The notes beneath the pieces are model-generated. The model saw only the letters and a list, made by a program, of their open reading frames with translations. It did no database searches and was not told where the DNA came from. Both the position numbers and the translations under genes were made by a program. From Listeria immobilis (GTDB lineage: Bacteria > Bacillota > Bacilli > Lactobacillales > Listeriaceae), in assembly GCF_014322765.1 (NCBI RefSeq), contig NZ_JAASTZ010000014.1, positions 35,901 to 99,900 on the forward strand: 64,000 nt of DNA, in the 5' to 3' direction. Positions 1 to 9,057 of the stretch are shown here, one piece after another (within the stretch, counting starts at the first letter, position 1; the number at the start of each line of letters is the position of its first letter).

Positions 1-2
1 AT

Positions 3-3000
3 TTACAATTTATTACGATTTTTCCAGAAGAAGAAAAAGCAGATTGGGACTGGATGCGCTGGTTGCCACATGCCAACATGCGCGATGTGAATGTTCGTGG
101 CTTTGTTTACCATGAGCGCTCTCGTGACCAAGTACTTAATTCCCTTTATCAAATTTTAAAAGAGCGTAAACAAGCGCTAGCAGAACAATCAAGTAAACAA
201 GAACAATTATACTTTAGCCCGCATTATGTGGTGTTAATTACTGATGAAAAGTTAATTTTAGATCATACAGTCATGGAATTTTTCAATGAAGATCCAAGCG
301 AATTAGGTGTTTCGTTAGTTTTCGTACAAGATGTTATGGAAAGCCTGCCAGAACACGTGAAAACAGTCGTGGATATTCGTGATGCCAAAAGCGGAAACAT
401 TATTTTGGAGCAAGGCGATTTAGTCAATCGTGCATTCGTACCAGACCATTTGCCTGCTGATTTTGACAAAGAAGTCATTAGCCGAGCTTTGGCGCCACTC
501 AACCATTTACAAAACTTAAAAAACTCGATTCCAGAGTCCGTTACTTTCCTGGAAATGTACGGGGTAGAGCATGTCGAGGAATTAAATATCGCTGGACGCT
601 GGGCAAAAAATGAAACTTATAAGAGCCTTGCTGTACCACTAGGTCTTCGCGGAAAAGACGATATCGTGCAGCTGAATTTACATGAAAAAGCACACGGACC
701 GCACGGATTGGTAGCTGGGACGACTGGTTCTGGTAAATCAGAAATCATTCAATCCTATATTATTTCACTTGGCGTCAATTTCCACCCCTATGAAGTCGCA
801 TTCCTGCTTATTGACTACAAAGGTGGCGGAATGGCGAACTTGTTTAAAGATATGCCGCATTTACTTGGAACCATCACCAACTTGGACGGAGCGCAGTCGA
901 TGCGTGCACTTGCTTCCATCAAAGCCGAATTGCAGAAAAGGCAACGGTTATTTGGTGAGCACGATGTAAACCATATCAACCAATACCAAAAACTATACAA
1001 ACAAGGCAAGGCAAGCGAGCCAATGCCGCATTTATTCTTAATTTCTGATGAGTTTGCTGAATTAAAATCCGAACAACCAGAATTTATGAAAGAACTCGTT
1101 TCGACTGCACGTATCGGACGTTCTCTAGGAATCCACTTAATCTTAGCGACCCAAAAACCAAGCGGCGTAGTAGATGACCAAATCTGGTCCAACTCGAAAT
1201 TTAAACTCGCGCTCAAAGTACAAAATGCGAGCGACTCGAACGAAATTTTAAAAACACCAGATGCAGCAGAAATCACGTTGCCAGGACGTTCGTATTTACA
1301 AGTCGGTAATAACGAAATTTACGAGCTATTCCAAAGTGCGTGGAGTGGTGCGGATTATGTGCCGGATAAAGAAAGTACAGATTATATAGATACAACGATT
1401 TATGCGATTAATGATTTAGGTCAGTATGATATTTTGACAGAAGATTTGAGTGGGTTGGATAAGAAGGATGATCTGACGAAACTACCGAGTGAGCTGGATG
1501 CGGTAATTGATCATATTCATGCGTATACAGAGGCTGCGGGGATTGAGGCATTGCCGAGACCGTGGTTGCCACCACTACCTGAACGAATTTTCGCACAAGA
1601 TTTACATCCAGTTCATTTTGAAGAAGCATGGAAAGAACCGAAAAAACCATTACAAGCAACGATAGGATTGCTCGATCAACCGGAACTACAAGCGCAAGTG
1701 CCGTTAACACTTGATTTGACGAAAGATGGGCATGTAGCAGTGTTCTCAAGCCCAGGATTCGGGAAATCTACCTTCTTACAAAGTTTGGTAATGGATCTTG
1801 CCAGACAACATAATCCAGAGCAGTTGCATGTTTATTTGCTTGATTTTGGGACGAATGGGTTGCTTGCAATGAAAGATATTCCACATGTAGCTGATTTAAT
1901 GCGTTTAGACGAAGAAGAAAAAATTGCTAAACTTTTAAAACGAATTCAACAAGAAATAGAAACTCGCAAGCGATTATTGAGTGAATATAGTGTAGCTTCA
2001 TTAGAACAATATGAAAAAGCTAGTCAAAAGCAGTTACCACATATTTTAATTACTTTAGACGGTTTTGATGTTGTTCGAGATTCAGAATTACCTCCAGAAT
2101 TCGAAAAAATGTTGATACAAATAACTCGAGAAGGAGCAGCAATTGGAATTCATTTAGCGGTTTCAGCAATTCGTGGTGCAGCAATGAGACCTCAAATGCT
2201 GATGAACTTTAAGTTGGTTATTTCGCTGTTTAATATTGATTTAACAGAGTCAAAAGCGTTAGTTGGAAGAACCGATCTAACTATCGAAGAACTTCCTGGA
2301 CGTGGAATGGTAAAACTTGAAAATCCAACCATTTTCCAAGTAAGCACACCGACAGAAGGGGAAGATATCCTAGAGACTATTGCCAACATTAAAACAGAAG
2401 CCAAGAAAATGGAGGAAAACTGGAACGGAGAACTCCCAGAAGCGATACCTGTTGTTCCAGAAAAAATGGACTACAATGCATTTATTGCAATGCCATATGT
2501 TCAAAAATTAATTAAGTCAAAACTGGTTCCTATTGGCTTTGATATGGATTCAGCCTTACCGGTTGGAATTGATATAAATAAACAACGAATTTGGTTAGTT
2601 ACAGGTTCAGAAACAACTATAAATGAGAATATTTTCCATACGATGCTTAGAGGAATTCAAGGAACAGGTCAGAAGCTACACTTGGTAGATCTTTCTGATT
2701 ATAATTTGACTGGCTTTAAGTCGGAAAACACTAATTTTATTTCAGATGCAGAGACTTTCCAAGAAGTTATAAAAGAGGTCTATGCTGAAAATAATTTGAG
2801 AGCAGAAATGATTAAAAAATCTAACCCACCAGAGCTTGCTGCATACTACCAAACGATAGAGCCAATTAACATAGCAGTCGATACTTTGGAAGTTTTTGCT
2901 CAACTTGATAATGATGCACAACAAATGATAGAAGAAATGATGACTAGTAGAATCCAAACTAATATAAATCTTATTATTCAAGTCGATATAACTGACGTAG

Positions 3001-3185
3001 GAAGAGATGGATCAATTGTTGGTAGGGCATTACGGAATGTCACAAATCTAATGTTGTCCATGAAAATCAAAAACCAAACAACATTTGCGCAAGATATTAG
3101 AAGTTATGATGAACCAGATTTACCACCAAGAACGAGCTACTACATTAACGGAAAACTAGCAAGCAAATTTAGAGTAATTTCCTAA
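3..3185 (+). CDS. essC: EssC, type VII secretion ATPase (5' end outside the window)
   Basis: This is the motor ATPase of the Firmicute T7SS, a membrane protein that recruits and drives export of WXG100/LXG substrates. The frame is open from the first base, so the N-terminal FHA domains and membrane helices lie upstream. Three FtsK/SpoIIIE-like domains are visible. D1 has a full Walker A (GTTGSGKS, bases 717-740) and an ISDEF Walker B. D2 has SSPGFGKS near 1746-1769. D3 (about 2590 onward) has a degenerate P-loop, VTGSETTINE. In Staphylococcus and Listeria the EssC C-terminus is known to be strain-variable and to match the adjacent toxin set. Here the sequence becomes visibly more A/T-rich after about 1.9 kb, in keeping with such an exchange point. 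The stop is 22 bases before the LXG-partner genes. Confidence 0.95.
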   Translation, partial: LQFITIFPEEEKADWDWMRWLPHANMRDVNVRGFVYHERSRDQVLNSLYQILKERKQALAEQSSKQEQLYFSPHYVVLITDEKLILDHTVMEFFNEDPSELGVSLVFVQDVMESLPEHVKTVVDIRDAKSGNIILEQGDLVNRAFVPDHLPADFDKEVISRALAPLNHLQNLKNSIPESVTFLEMYGVEHVEELNIAGRWAKNETYKSLAVPLGLRGKDDIVQLNLHEKAHGPHGLVAGTTGSGKSEIIQSYIISLGVNFHPYEVAFLLIDYKGGGMANLFKDMPHLLGTITNLDGAQSMRALASIKAELQKRQRLFGEHDVNHINQYQKLYKQGKASEPMPHLFLISDEFAELKSEQPEFMKELVSTARIGRSLGIHLILATQKPSGVVDDQIWSNSKFKLALKVQNASDSNEILKTPDAAEITLPGRSYLQVGNNEIYELFQSAWSGADYVPDKESTDYIDTTIYAINDLGQYDILTEDLSGLDKKDDLTKLPSELDAVIDHIHAYTEAAGIEALPRPWLPPLPERIFAQDLHPVHFEEAWKEPKKPLQATIGLLDQPELQAQVPLTLDLTKDGHVAVFSSPGFGKSTFLQSLVMDLARQHNPEQLHVYLLDFGTNGLLAMKDIPHVADLMRLDEEEKIAKLLKRIQQEIETRKRLLSEYSVASLEQYEKASQKQLPHILITLDGFDVVRDSELPPEFEKMLIQITREGAAIGIHLAVSAIRGAAMRPQMLMNFKLVISLFNIDLTESKALVGRTDLTIEELPGRGMVKLENPTIFQVSTPTEGEDILETIANIKTEAKKMEENWNGELPEAIPVVPEKMDYNAFIAMPYVQKLIKSKLVPIGFDMDSALPVGIDINKQRIWLVTGSETTINENIFHTMLRGIQGTGQKLHLVDLSDYNLTGFKSENTNFISDAETFQEVIKEVYAENNLRAEMIKKSNPPELAAYYQTIEPINIAVDTLEVFAQLDNDAQQMIEEMMTSRIQTNINLIIQVDITDVGRDGSIVGRALRNVTNLMLSMKIKNQTTFAQDIRSYDEPDLPPRTSYYINGKLASKFRVIS

Positions 3186-3207
3186 AGTAGAGAAAGGAAG
3201 ATGGGAT

Positions 3208-3555
3208 ATGACAGATGTGAGTTATTATCAACAACAAATTGGAGTTTGCAAAAGTAATAAAAGCGCTTTAAAAGATTTACTGAATTATATTAATGCTCAG
3301 GCTAGTTTTTATGATGAAAATCATAGGAATATCAAAAATATCAAATCAACAGATTCAGATTTCAAAGGTAAAAATGCCGACAAAACTGCTAATTATATCG
3401 AAGACTTGCAAAGTGCAAGTGCCAAATATTTAACAGAATTGGACGATATGAAGGCAGAAATATCAAGACTAATAAATGCACAGACCCAGTCAATCAATGG
3501 ATATAAAAGTTTGATTAAAGCGGAGGAAAACAAAGAACTATATAATCGACCTTAA
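3208..3555 (+). CDS. LXG-toxin partner protein, DUF5082-like
   Basis: This 115-residue, predicted all-helical, Lys/Glu/Asn-rich protein has no signal peptide. Its position as first of two small genes before an LXG toxin matches the YwqH/YxiB-type partners of Bacillus and the LAP proteins of other T7SS toxins, which form a helical complex with the LXG domain and target it to EssC. A good Shine-Dalgarno (AAAGGAAG) precedes the ATG. It follows essC directly and precedes a second partner by 16 bases, so it is probably cotranscribed with both. Family assignment rests on size, helix pattern and gene order; an Esx-like role is inferred. Confidence 0.75.
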   Translation: MTDVSYYQQQIGVCKSNKSALKDLLNYINAQASFYDENHRNIKNIKSTDSDFKGKNADKTANYIEDLQSASAKYLTELDDMKAEISRLINAQTQSINGYKSLIKAEENKELYNRP

Positions 3556-3571
3556 GAGGAGTGAAAGTAGG

Positions 3572-3901
3572 ATGGGAAACTCTAAAATTGAACACGATTC
3601 TGCTGTAGTAGCTAATTTGTTAAATAGACTACAAGCAGTATCAAATGATCTAGAGGTAAAAAAATTATCATCTAGTAATGAACTACCTGATAAATTTGTA
3701 CCGGCTGTGAAGAATTCAGAAGCGAAATTCGACGATATGATAACTTGCTTAAGGGAGTATCAAACACTTTTTAAAAGTGATATAGCTCGAATTCGAAAAG
3801 CAAGTGAAGAAATTGTTAGCAATGAAAAACAAGTTGCGTCTCAACTAACAGCCACATTAGAGGCGGCTATAAACGCTGGTGCAAAAGCAAGTACCAAATA
3901 A
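3572..3901 (+). CDS. LXG-toxin partner protein, DUF5344-like
   Basis: This 109-residue helical protein has no signal peptide and an Ala/Ser/Lys-rich tail. It is the second small gene between essC and the LXG toxin, the place taken by YwqI/YxiC (DUF5344) proteins in Bacillus LXG operons. Such proteins bind the LXG domain and are co-secreted or act as targeting chaperones. The start has a strong GAGGAG Shine-Dalgarno. The gap to the toxin gene is 30 bases with its own GGAAGTGA site, so all three are likely made from one message. The sequence has no WXG motif, as expected for this group. Confidence 0.75.
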   Translation: MGNSKIEHDSAVVANLLNRLQAVSNDLEVKKLSSSNELPDKFVPAVKNSEAKFDDMITCLREYQTLFKSDIARIRKASEEIVSNEKQVASQLTATLEAAINAGAKASTK

Positions 3902-3931
3902 TAGCAAATAGAGAATGGAAGTGAAGAGCAG

Positions 3932-5536
3932 ATGACTAAAGTTTGGGATACAACACAATTTGATAGTTTTCAAAATGAAATAAAAAAATACAGTAAAAAC
4001 ACAATAAACAAATTAGAAACCGTTTCAAAACAACAACAAGCTTTTAGTGGAACAAATAAAGGGATGAAAAGTAAGACATTTGACGGAGCCAAAGCATACA
4101 TGGGGGAAGTACATCCAAGTATAATAGGCAGTATAAATCGAGCGTTAGATGAATACGTACGTGTAGTAGGTAAATTAGGAAGTGATTTTGAGGATAATGT
4201 AGACGCTGCAGGAGACGTTAAAATTGATACAGATCAAATCACTCAATTGAACACGACAACAGATAGAAAAGTGGAAGATGTGTATCAGGCCCATGCAGAA
4301 CTACAAAAACGGATAGATACCTGTAATTCAGAATCAAATACCATGCCAATAGTAGCACCACTTTTCGGACCACTCGAAACGAATATGAACGAGCTTAATA
4401 CACATCTGATAAAGGTGAAAGATAAAATGGATGAGTATGATGGAAACCATGCGAATGCGCTCAATGCCTATCATCAACTAGTAGAAGCAACGAGAAAAGC
4501 AATTGACGCAGCTAAAACAAACTATACAGCAGCAAACGGAGCGATAAATTATCAGAGTGGCGCATTCGGGAGTAGTCCAGAGGGAAAAGCATTAAGCAAT
4601 GCGAACTACCAATTAGAAGCAGCGAAATTAGCAGAGTTGTACGAAGTGAATAATGGCAACTTGGATAATATGGCAGACTACGCCAATGAGCTGCTTCAAG
4701 ACCCCGCTAGATTAGAACAAGAGATGGCTTATTTGAAGTATTTGCTAGAAAACCGAGCTTTTCCAGATGAGGAAGAAAAAAGAAGTCAATTAACCGCTTT
4801 TTATTACTTACTTATTCAGTTGAAAAATAAAAAACGGTTAGCGGATACTATGAGTGATGGAAGTAATTTTCGAGTAAACGACATTGAACTGGTTAAAACA
4901 GGGAAATCGAACGTAGAGTTAAATGGATCATGCCAGTACATGAGTCCAGAGGAATTCGAGATTTATTACAGCAAGTATGTAAACCCAAGTTACGGCACAA
5001 AAGATTCAGAACGGAAGCGCTTTTTGGATGATACTTTTGTGATAAAACACTTTAATGGAAATGTAGACGCGCAGGTAGATAATGATGAAAATGAAGATTT
5101 AAGAAAGCAGATGGAAGCTAATAAAGGTAATTGGGTCATTCCGATGGTAGCTTATGGGGTAGGCTTTATACCAGTTGCTGGGCAAGTATTTAGTGTGGTA
5201 GGAACAGTAGGCGATGCGGCTAGTGTCTATTCAGAAAATGAGCGGATAAAAAATAAGATAACGAAAGACAACTTAGTAAACACAGCAGATAAATTTGCTA
5301 TGACATGTACAATAACAACGAATACAACAGAAAAGTCTCACACAGTAGATGTAGCAATAAATCCAACAAAAGAAACAAATGATATTATGAAGCGTTGGAA
5401 AGAAAGGGCAAAAGTTAGTAAAGAAGTAAAGTTTCCAGAAGAAATGAACTATCTCCAATTGCATGAATATTACTTGGTAAATGAAAAATCTTGGAGTTCG
5501 GCAGATGAGGATTATATTTTCAAAGGGGTGAAATAG
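3932..5536 (+). CDS. LXG-domain T7SS toxin with glycine-rich membrane-active C-terminus
   Basis: A 534-residue polymorphic toxin. Residues 1 to about 230 are a long helical LXG targeting domain (starting MTKVWDTTQF). A helical linker follows. The C-terminal tip from about residue 400 holds a hydrophobic, glycine-spaced stretch (NWVIPMVAYGVGFIP, then VAGQVFSVVGTVGDA) of the glycine-zipper kind. Glycine-zipper or membrane-spanning tips are known in LXG toxins such as Streptococcus TelE, which permeabilise membranes, so membrane damage in a competitor is a reasonable inference. I see no nuclease, NADase or lipid II hydrolase motif. A lipoprotein starts one base after the stop, as expected for its immunity gene. 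A homologous tip without the LXG domain occurs at 14537-15142. Confidence 0.85.
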   Translation: MTKVWDTTQFDSFQNEIKKYSKNTINKLETVSKQQQAFSGTNKGMKSKTFDGAKAYMGEVHPSIIGSINRALDEYVRVVGKLGSDFEDNVDAAGDVKIDTDQITQLNTTTDRKVEDVYQAHAELQKRIDTCNSESNTMPIVAPLFGPLETNMNELNTHLIKVKDKMDEYDGNHANALNAYHQLVEATRKAIDAAKTNYTAANGAINYQSGAFGSSPEGKALSNANYQLEAAKLAELYEVNNGNLDNMADYANELLQDPARLEQEMAYLKYLLENRAFPDEEEKRSQLTAFYYLLIQLKNKKRLADTMSDGSNFRVNDIELVKTGKSNVELNGSCQYMSPEEFEIYYSKYVNPSYGTKDSERKRFLDDTFVIKHFNGNVDAQVDNDENEDLRKQMEANKGNWVIPMVAYGVGFIPVAGQVFSVVGTVGDAASVYSENERIKNKITKDNLVNTADKFAMTCTITTNTTEKSHTVDVAINPTKETNDIMKRWKERAKVSKEVKFPEEMNYLQLHEYYLVNEKSWSSADEDYIFKGVK

Positions 5537-6679
5537 ATGAAAAAGAAAATAATAATGATAGTATTTGCAATGCTTTTTCTTGTAGGTTGCAGTCAAGAAG
5601 AGAGCGAAAAAGATGATTCATTTGGACTAAAAGCTAAAAAAGGAGATTTTCCCTATGGAGAAGTCTATAAGGTAAATAAAAAAAATAAAGAACGTGATAT
5701 TTTACGTGTGTATAATGACGAGTTGTTGTTTGGAGTGCAAGAGAATAGGTTTAGTCGAAATATTTCTTTTTACTGGCTAGGAAAAGACCTGAAAATAAAA
5801 AAAACAAAAAAAATAACTATTTCTGGAAAAGCAGGAGAGAGAGAGGCTAATTTAAAACTAGGAGTGCAGGGCTGGAAAGAATTTGACATGAGAAATGATG
5901 ATACAATTGATTCAGAAGGGATTTTTAATTTCTCGGGAGTATATTTTGATTTATATAATAATGGGATTTCTAAATCGTCCCCTGTATCCACCGAATTACC
6001 CAACGGAAATCAAGTAATGGGATGTAGAGAAGATAACAACCTAGAAGATGGACTGTTAGTAATATGGGATAAGAATGGCAAACTAAAAAACAAGTTATCG
6101 GTTACAGAGATTCTTGGAGATGCGCGAGCAAGTTGCGATAGTATAGAAGCTTTTGGAGATTATGTTTATATTTTTTCCAAAGAAACAAAGGCTATTTACC
6201 AATTAACGAATGAACTACAAGTAGTAAAAAATTATGATTTAAGTTCTTATTTGTCACAAAATAAATTAGGAAGTGGAGCTATAGGTGAATTTGTCTACCA
6301 AGCAGAGCTAGAAAAATGGGTGTTTTACCTAGGATTAGAAAATGGAGATAGTCGTTATTTTGATGTCAATGCAGATGGAGTAAGTCCTTGGGATTTTTCT
6401 AATCCAACATATAAAGATAAGTATATCACAATAGGGTATGATATTATTGATATGGGTGGAAGCGAAGATGGCCAGGATTTTTACAGTATAGGATATGAAA
6501 AAGCTCATAGTATAGGTGGAGGATATTTAAATAGTGACGGAGATTTTTATTTCAAGGGACAGAGGGATTTAACGAAGAAAAATCCTAAAGAGGAAGAAGA
6601 TGGGGTGGAATATTTAATAAAAGTGAAAAAAGATAAGTTAAAAGCTTTCTTGGAGAAATATGGGGAGGATGAGGAATAA
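5537..6679 (+). CDS. Lipoprotein, immunity-candidate family A, copy 1
   Basis: A 380-residue lipoprotein: the signal peptide ends in the lipobox LVGC at Cys18, so it should be anchored on the outer face of the membrane. The rest is beta-rich with repeated YDL/YFDV segments reminiscent of a propeller-like fold, but I recognise no named domain. Its ATG begins on the base after the toxin's stop codon, so translation is coupled, which makes it the best candidate immunity protein for the LXG toxin. Surface lipoproteins are an established type of T7SS immunity (TilA against the lipase TslA in S. aureus). Paralogues lie at 10489-11616 and 13253-14386. Confidence 0.75.
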   Translation: MKKKIIMIVFAMLFLVGCSQEESEKDDSFGLKAKKGDFPYGEVYKVNKKNKERDILRVYNDELLFGVQENRFSRNISFYWLGKDLKIKKTKKITISGKAGEREANLKLGVQGWKEFDMRNDDTIDSEGIFNFSGVYFDLYNNGISKSSPVSTELPNGNQVMGCREDNNLEDGLLVIWDKNGKLKNKLSVTEILGDARASCDSIEAFGDYVYIFSKETKAIYQLTNELQVVKNYDLSSYLSQNKLGSGAIGEFVYQAELEKWVFYLGLENGDSRYFDVNADGVSPWDFSNPTYKDKYITIGYDIIDMGGSEDGQDFYSIGYEKAHSIGGGYLNSDGDFYFKGQRDLTKKNPKEEEDGVEYLIKVKKDKLKAFLEKYGEDEE

Positions 6680-6870
6680 AAGTAGCTCTAATGTAATAGT
6701 CAATGGAGAACTCTCCACAAAAGGGACATCTATAGAACCGAATTGAAAAATCCAGATAAATCGAGCAACTAATCTGATAGAAAAAGAAAACCTAGTCAAC
6801 TGTTTTTATTGGACGAAAAAGTAGTTAAAACAAGTGACTTCTTACGTTTATTACAGAATGGAGAGCCACA
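6680..6870 (+). other. Intergenic repeat remnant between lipoprotein families A and B
   Basis: No gene is visible. The stretch around 6765-6850 (AATCTGA..., then a tract like GGACGAAAAAGTAGTTAAAA) resembles the terminator-plus-spacer blocks at 8847-8930, 13050-13170 and 22079-22150, so it appears to be a degraded copy of that block. The stem is not intact here. A GGAGAG site at its end serves the next gene. Confidence 0.4.
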
Positions 6871-7980
6871 ATGAAAAAACTTATTTTCTACCTTTTAGTA
6901 GCCAGCTGTCTTCTCGTTGGTTGCACACAAAAATCTCCTGAACCACATCAACCGCACTCTTTCGAATATGGGAAGTCAGTAGAAATAGATGAGGATGGGT
7001 TATTACAAATCATGGAAGATGATAAGCTCTACCTAGTTTCAGATATGTATTCTGAAGGTGCGAGCGACTTAGGAGATAAAGTAAGTTTTAAAAAGATTCC
7101 TTCTAATTTAAAGTTAACTCAAAGTCAAATGCTCCCAATAACAAATTTAGAAAGTGAGGATTTAAAGTTAGCTGCTTTCTCATCTAGTTCTAATCCATCA
7201 GGAGAAATGAGCGTATTTAACGTAACAAAAGAAAAAGGCATAGTCGTAGGACCGGAAAAATATATTCCAATTTCATCAAATGTAAGAAAAGAAAAAGGAG
7301 ATTATATTGGAACAGGCACTTTTACCAATGGCGAAAATGCGATACTGTTTTCTAAGAGAAATGACAAGGACTACACGCTAACTAGGTGGAGCAAAAAAGG
7401 GAAAATCAACAAAGAAAAGCCTTTAACCGATATTATCAAAGATACACCATTTTCGACAGATCAAATGACGGTTTTTCAAGATACTATTTATATTTATTCT
7501 TATAAAAGTCAAAAAGTATATGTTATTTCTCAAGATTTAGAATTATTACATGCATGGGATGTAGGGGAAGAATTAAAAAAAGTTCCCTTCGGAGATTGGA
7601 GTACTCCGGTCCAATTTGTCCAACAAAGGGAGCTGGGAGAATTATTTTTATACAACAGCGAAAAACCAGAACAAGGTTTTTATCAAATAAGTGATACTGG
7701 CGTGAAAAAATTAGCGCGTGGCCAAGCGAAATATCGAGATATGTTTATCGTGGTCAATGGTTCTATTTTTGATTTATTCCAAGGGAAAGAGTTTTCATCA
7801 GATTACAAAAATATAATCAATCAAATGGTATTAACATCTAATGGTGATGCCTATTTTATAGGACACAAAGATTTCAGTAATCCCGAGAAAAAAATTGACA
7901 AAGACAAACTCTATTTAACCAAAATAAACAAAAAATCTTTACCTGCGTTTATCAAAGAAATGAATGAAAAAAACAAGTAG
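6871..7980 (+). CDS. Lipoprotein, immunity-candidate family B, copy 1
   Basis: A 369-residue lipoprotein with lipobox LVGC. The mature part is beta-rich and ends in a basic segment (FIKEMNEKNK). It shares no obvious sequence with family A beyond the overall lipoprotein plan and the YLTKINKK/YLIKVKK-type C-terminus, so the two may be very distant relatives. A closely related copy (15144-16253) sits two bases after an orphan LXG toxin tip, which suggests that family B is the immunity partner of that kind of tip. Here it has no toxin next to it and would be an orphan immunity gene. Confidence 0.7.
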   Translation: MKKLIFYLLVASCLLVGCTQKSPEPHQPHSFEYGKSVEIDEDGLLQIMEDDKLYLVSDMYSEGASDLGDKVSFKKIPSNLKLTQSQMLPITNLESEDLKLAAFSSSSNPSGEMSVFNVTKEKGIVVGPEKYIPISSNVRKEKGDYIGTGTFTNGENAILFSKRNDKDYTLTRWSKKGKINKEKPLTDIIKDTPFSTDQMTVFQDTIYIYSYKSQKVYVISQDLELLHAWDVGEELKKVPFGDWSTPVQFVQQRELGELFLYNSEKPEQGFYQISDTGVKKLARGQAKYRDMFIVVNGSIFDLFQGKEFSSDYKNIINQMVLTSNGDAYFIGHKDFSNPEKKIDKDKLYLTKINKKSLPAFIKEMNEKNK

Positions 7981-8006
7981 TATTCCGTGCTCATAAATAA
8001 TTTTGA

Positions 8007-8234
8007 TACAGATATTCTTTTCGAAATAAAGCTGAAGAATATAAAGAGTATCAGAAAGTCCATAAAATTAGCCCCTATAACAAAGCTGTAATGGGGCTTA
8101 TAAAAAACCCAGATGAGCTCTATTTTCATATGAAACAATAGGAAAGATGGACAGTTGCAGATAGAAAATATGTTTTTGGGGAAAGTGGAAGATTAATTTA
8201 TTCGTCAGTCAGACATAAAGAAATATGCTTTTAA
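8007..8234 (+). pseudogene. Broken small ORF remnant, copy 1 of a duplicated spacer
   Basis: A reading frame without a start codon runs from 8007 to TAA at 8232-8234, interrupted by an in-frame TAG at 8139-8141. Its translation reads like protein (EEYKEYQKVHKISPYNKAV, then GLIKNPDELYFHMKQ). The same stretch recurs at 16280-16505 with extra single-base losses. It looks like the tail of a decayed gene that was copied together with its neighbours. I cannot name the family. It accounts for most of the 310-base gap between the lipoprotein and the small membrane protein. Confidence 0.5.
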
Positions 8235-8291
8235 ACAGCAAGATAATGGCTTACAGTGATACTATTATAAAAAAAGAAAGAGGCAGAGAAG

Positions 8292-8690
8292 ATGAAAATT
8301 GGTGTAAAAAGAAATACGGGAGCAATGGGAGCAGCAAGTAAAATATCGTTAAAACTAGATAAACAAAAAGTAAAATCGTTAAAACACAAGGAAGAGGTAG
8401 CACTAGAAATACAGGGGGATTCCGCTGAAATAAGTGCGAATCAGTGGTTTTTTGGAAGCAAGACAGTAAAAGTAAATGCTGGAGAAACCGTAGAAATCCA
8501 AACCAATCCTAAGTCTATTTTATCCTTTATTGGCGTAATCTTTTTACTAGTTTTATCATTCTTTTTAAATAATCCAATTGTGAGTGTTATAGCATTAGTA
8601 GGGATTTTAGGTGTGATTGTATATTTTATCCAAAATTACTATGTGATAAAACCAATTTCTACAAGTGGAAAAAATAGCACGACAAATTAA
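8292..8690 (+). CDS. Small membrane protein with N-terminal basic domain, copy 1
   Basis: A 132-residue protein. Residues 1-75 form a soluble basic/beta part (KISLKLDKQKVKSLKHKEEV). Two adjacent hydrophobic segments follow (about 77-93 and 95-113), then a short tail. There is no signal peptide, so the N-terminus is likely cytoplasmic. The Shine-Dalgarno GAGGCAGAGAAG precedes the ATG. A near-identical N-terminal part is found in the chimeric copy at 16563-16919. Its function is unknown; the setting among immunity-like genes suggests a role in resisting membrane-directed toxins, which is inference only. Confidence 0.65.
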   Translation: MKIGVKRNTGAMGAASKISLKLDKQKVKSLKHKEEVALEIQGDSAEISANQWFFGSKTVKVNAGETVEIQTNPKSILSFIGVIFLLVLSFFLNNPIVSVIALVGILGVIVYFIQNYYVIKPISTSGKNSTTN

Positions 8691-8720
8691 ATGTCCTAAA
8701 TATTAGAAATATTAGCGAGC

Positions 8721-8773
8721 GCCATTTTCATTGAATGGTTCCATGTACTCGAGGGACTTTCACTGAAAATGGC
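8721..8773. repeat. 10-bp inverted repeat with long loop
   Basis: The arms GCCATTTTCA (8721-8730) and TGAAAATGGC (8764-8773) are perfectly complementary and flank a 33-base loop. No T-run follows, so it is not a clear intrinsic terminator. It lies just after the small membrane protein gene in an otherwise empty spacer. Confidence 0.55.
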
Positions 8774-8846
8774 ATTAAATAGTTTTAAGAAGACCGAATG
8801 AAGAACAGAAGCAAGTATACATATAAAAATCTAGATAAGAGGAAAT

Positions 8847-8883
8847 AATCTGAGGGGAAAGAATGCCTCTCAGATTGTTTTTA
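8847..8883 (+). terminator. Rho-independent terminator after the first duplicated block
   Basis: The stem AATCTGAGGGG (8847-8857) pairs with CCTCTCAGATT (8866-8876) with one G-U pair, the loop is 8 bases, and a T-rich tail (GTTTTT) follows. A related terminator with the same AATCTGAG/CTCAGATT stem is at 22079-22118, showing that the element belongs to a dispersed spacer block. Confidence 0.75.
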
Positions 8884-9057
8884 GTGGATGGAAAAGTAGC
8901 TAAAATGAGTAAAATCTTCCTTGTTTTTATCTCAAAAAGCATACCAACCTAATAATACTTTGAATGAAAAGATTTTAGTATCATAATCCTCGCATAAAAC
9001 TAAGCAACCTAAAAAATTCGTGCTAGGTTATTACTAAAGGTTAGAGAGGAAGTTAAA

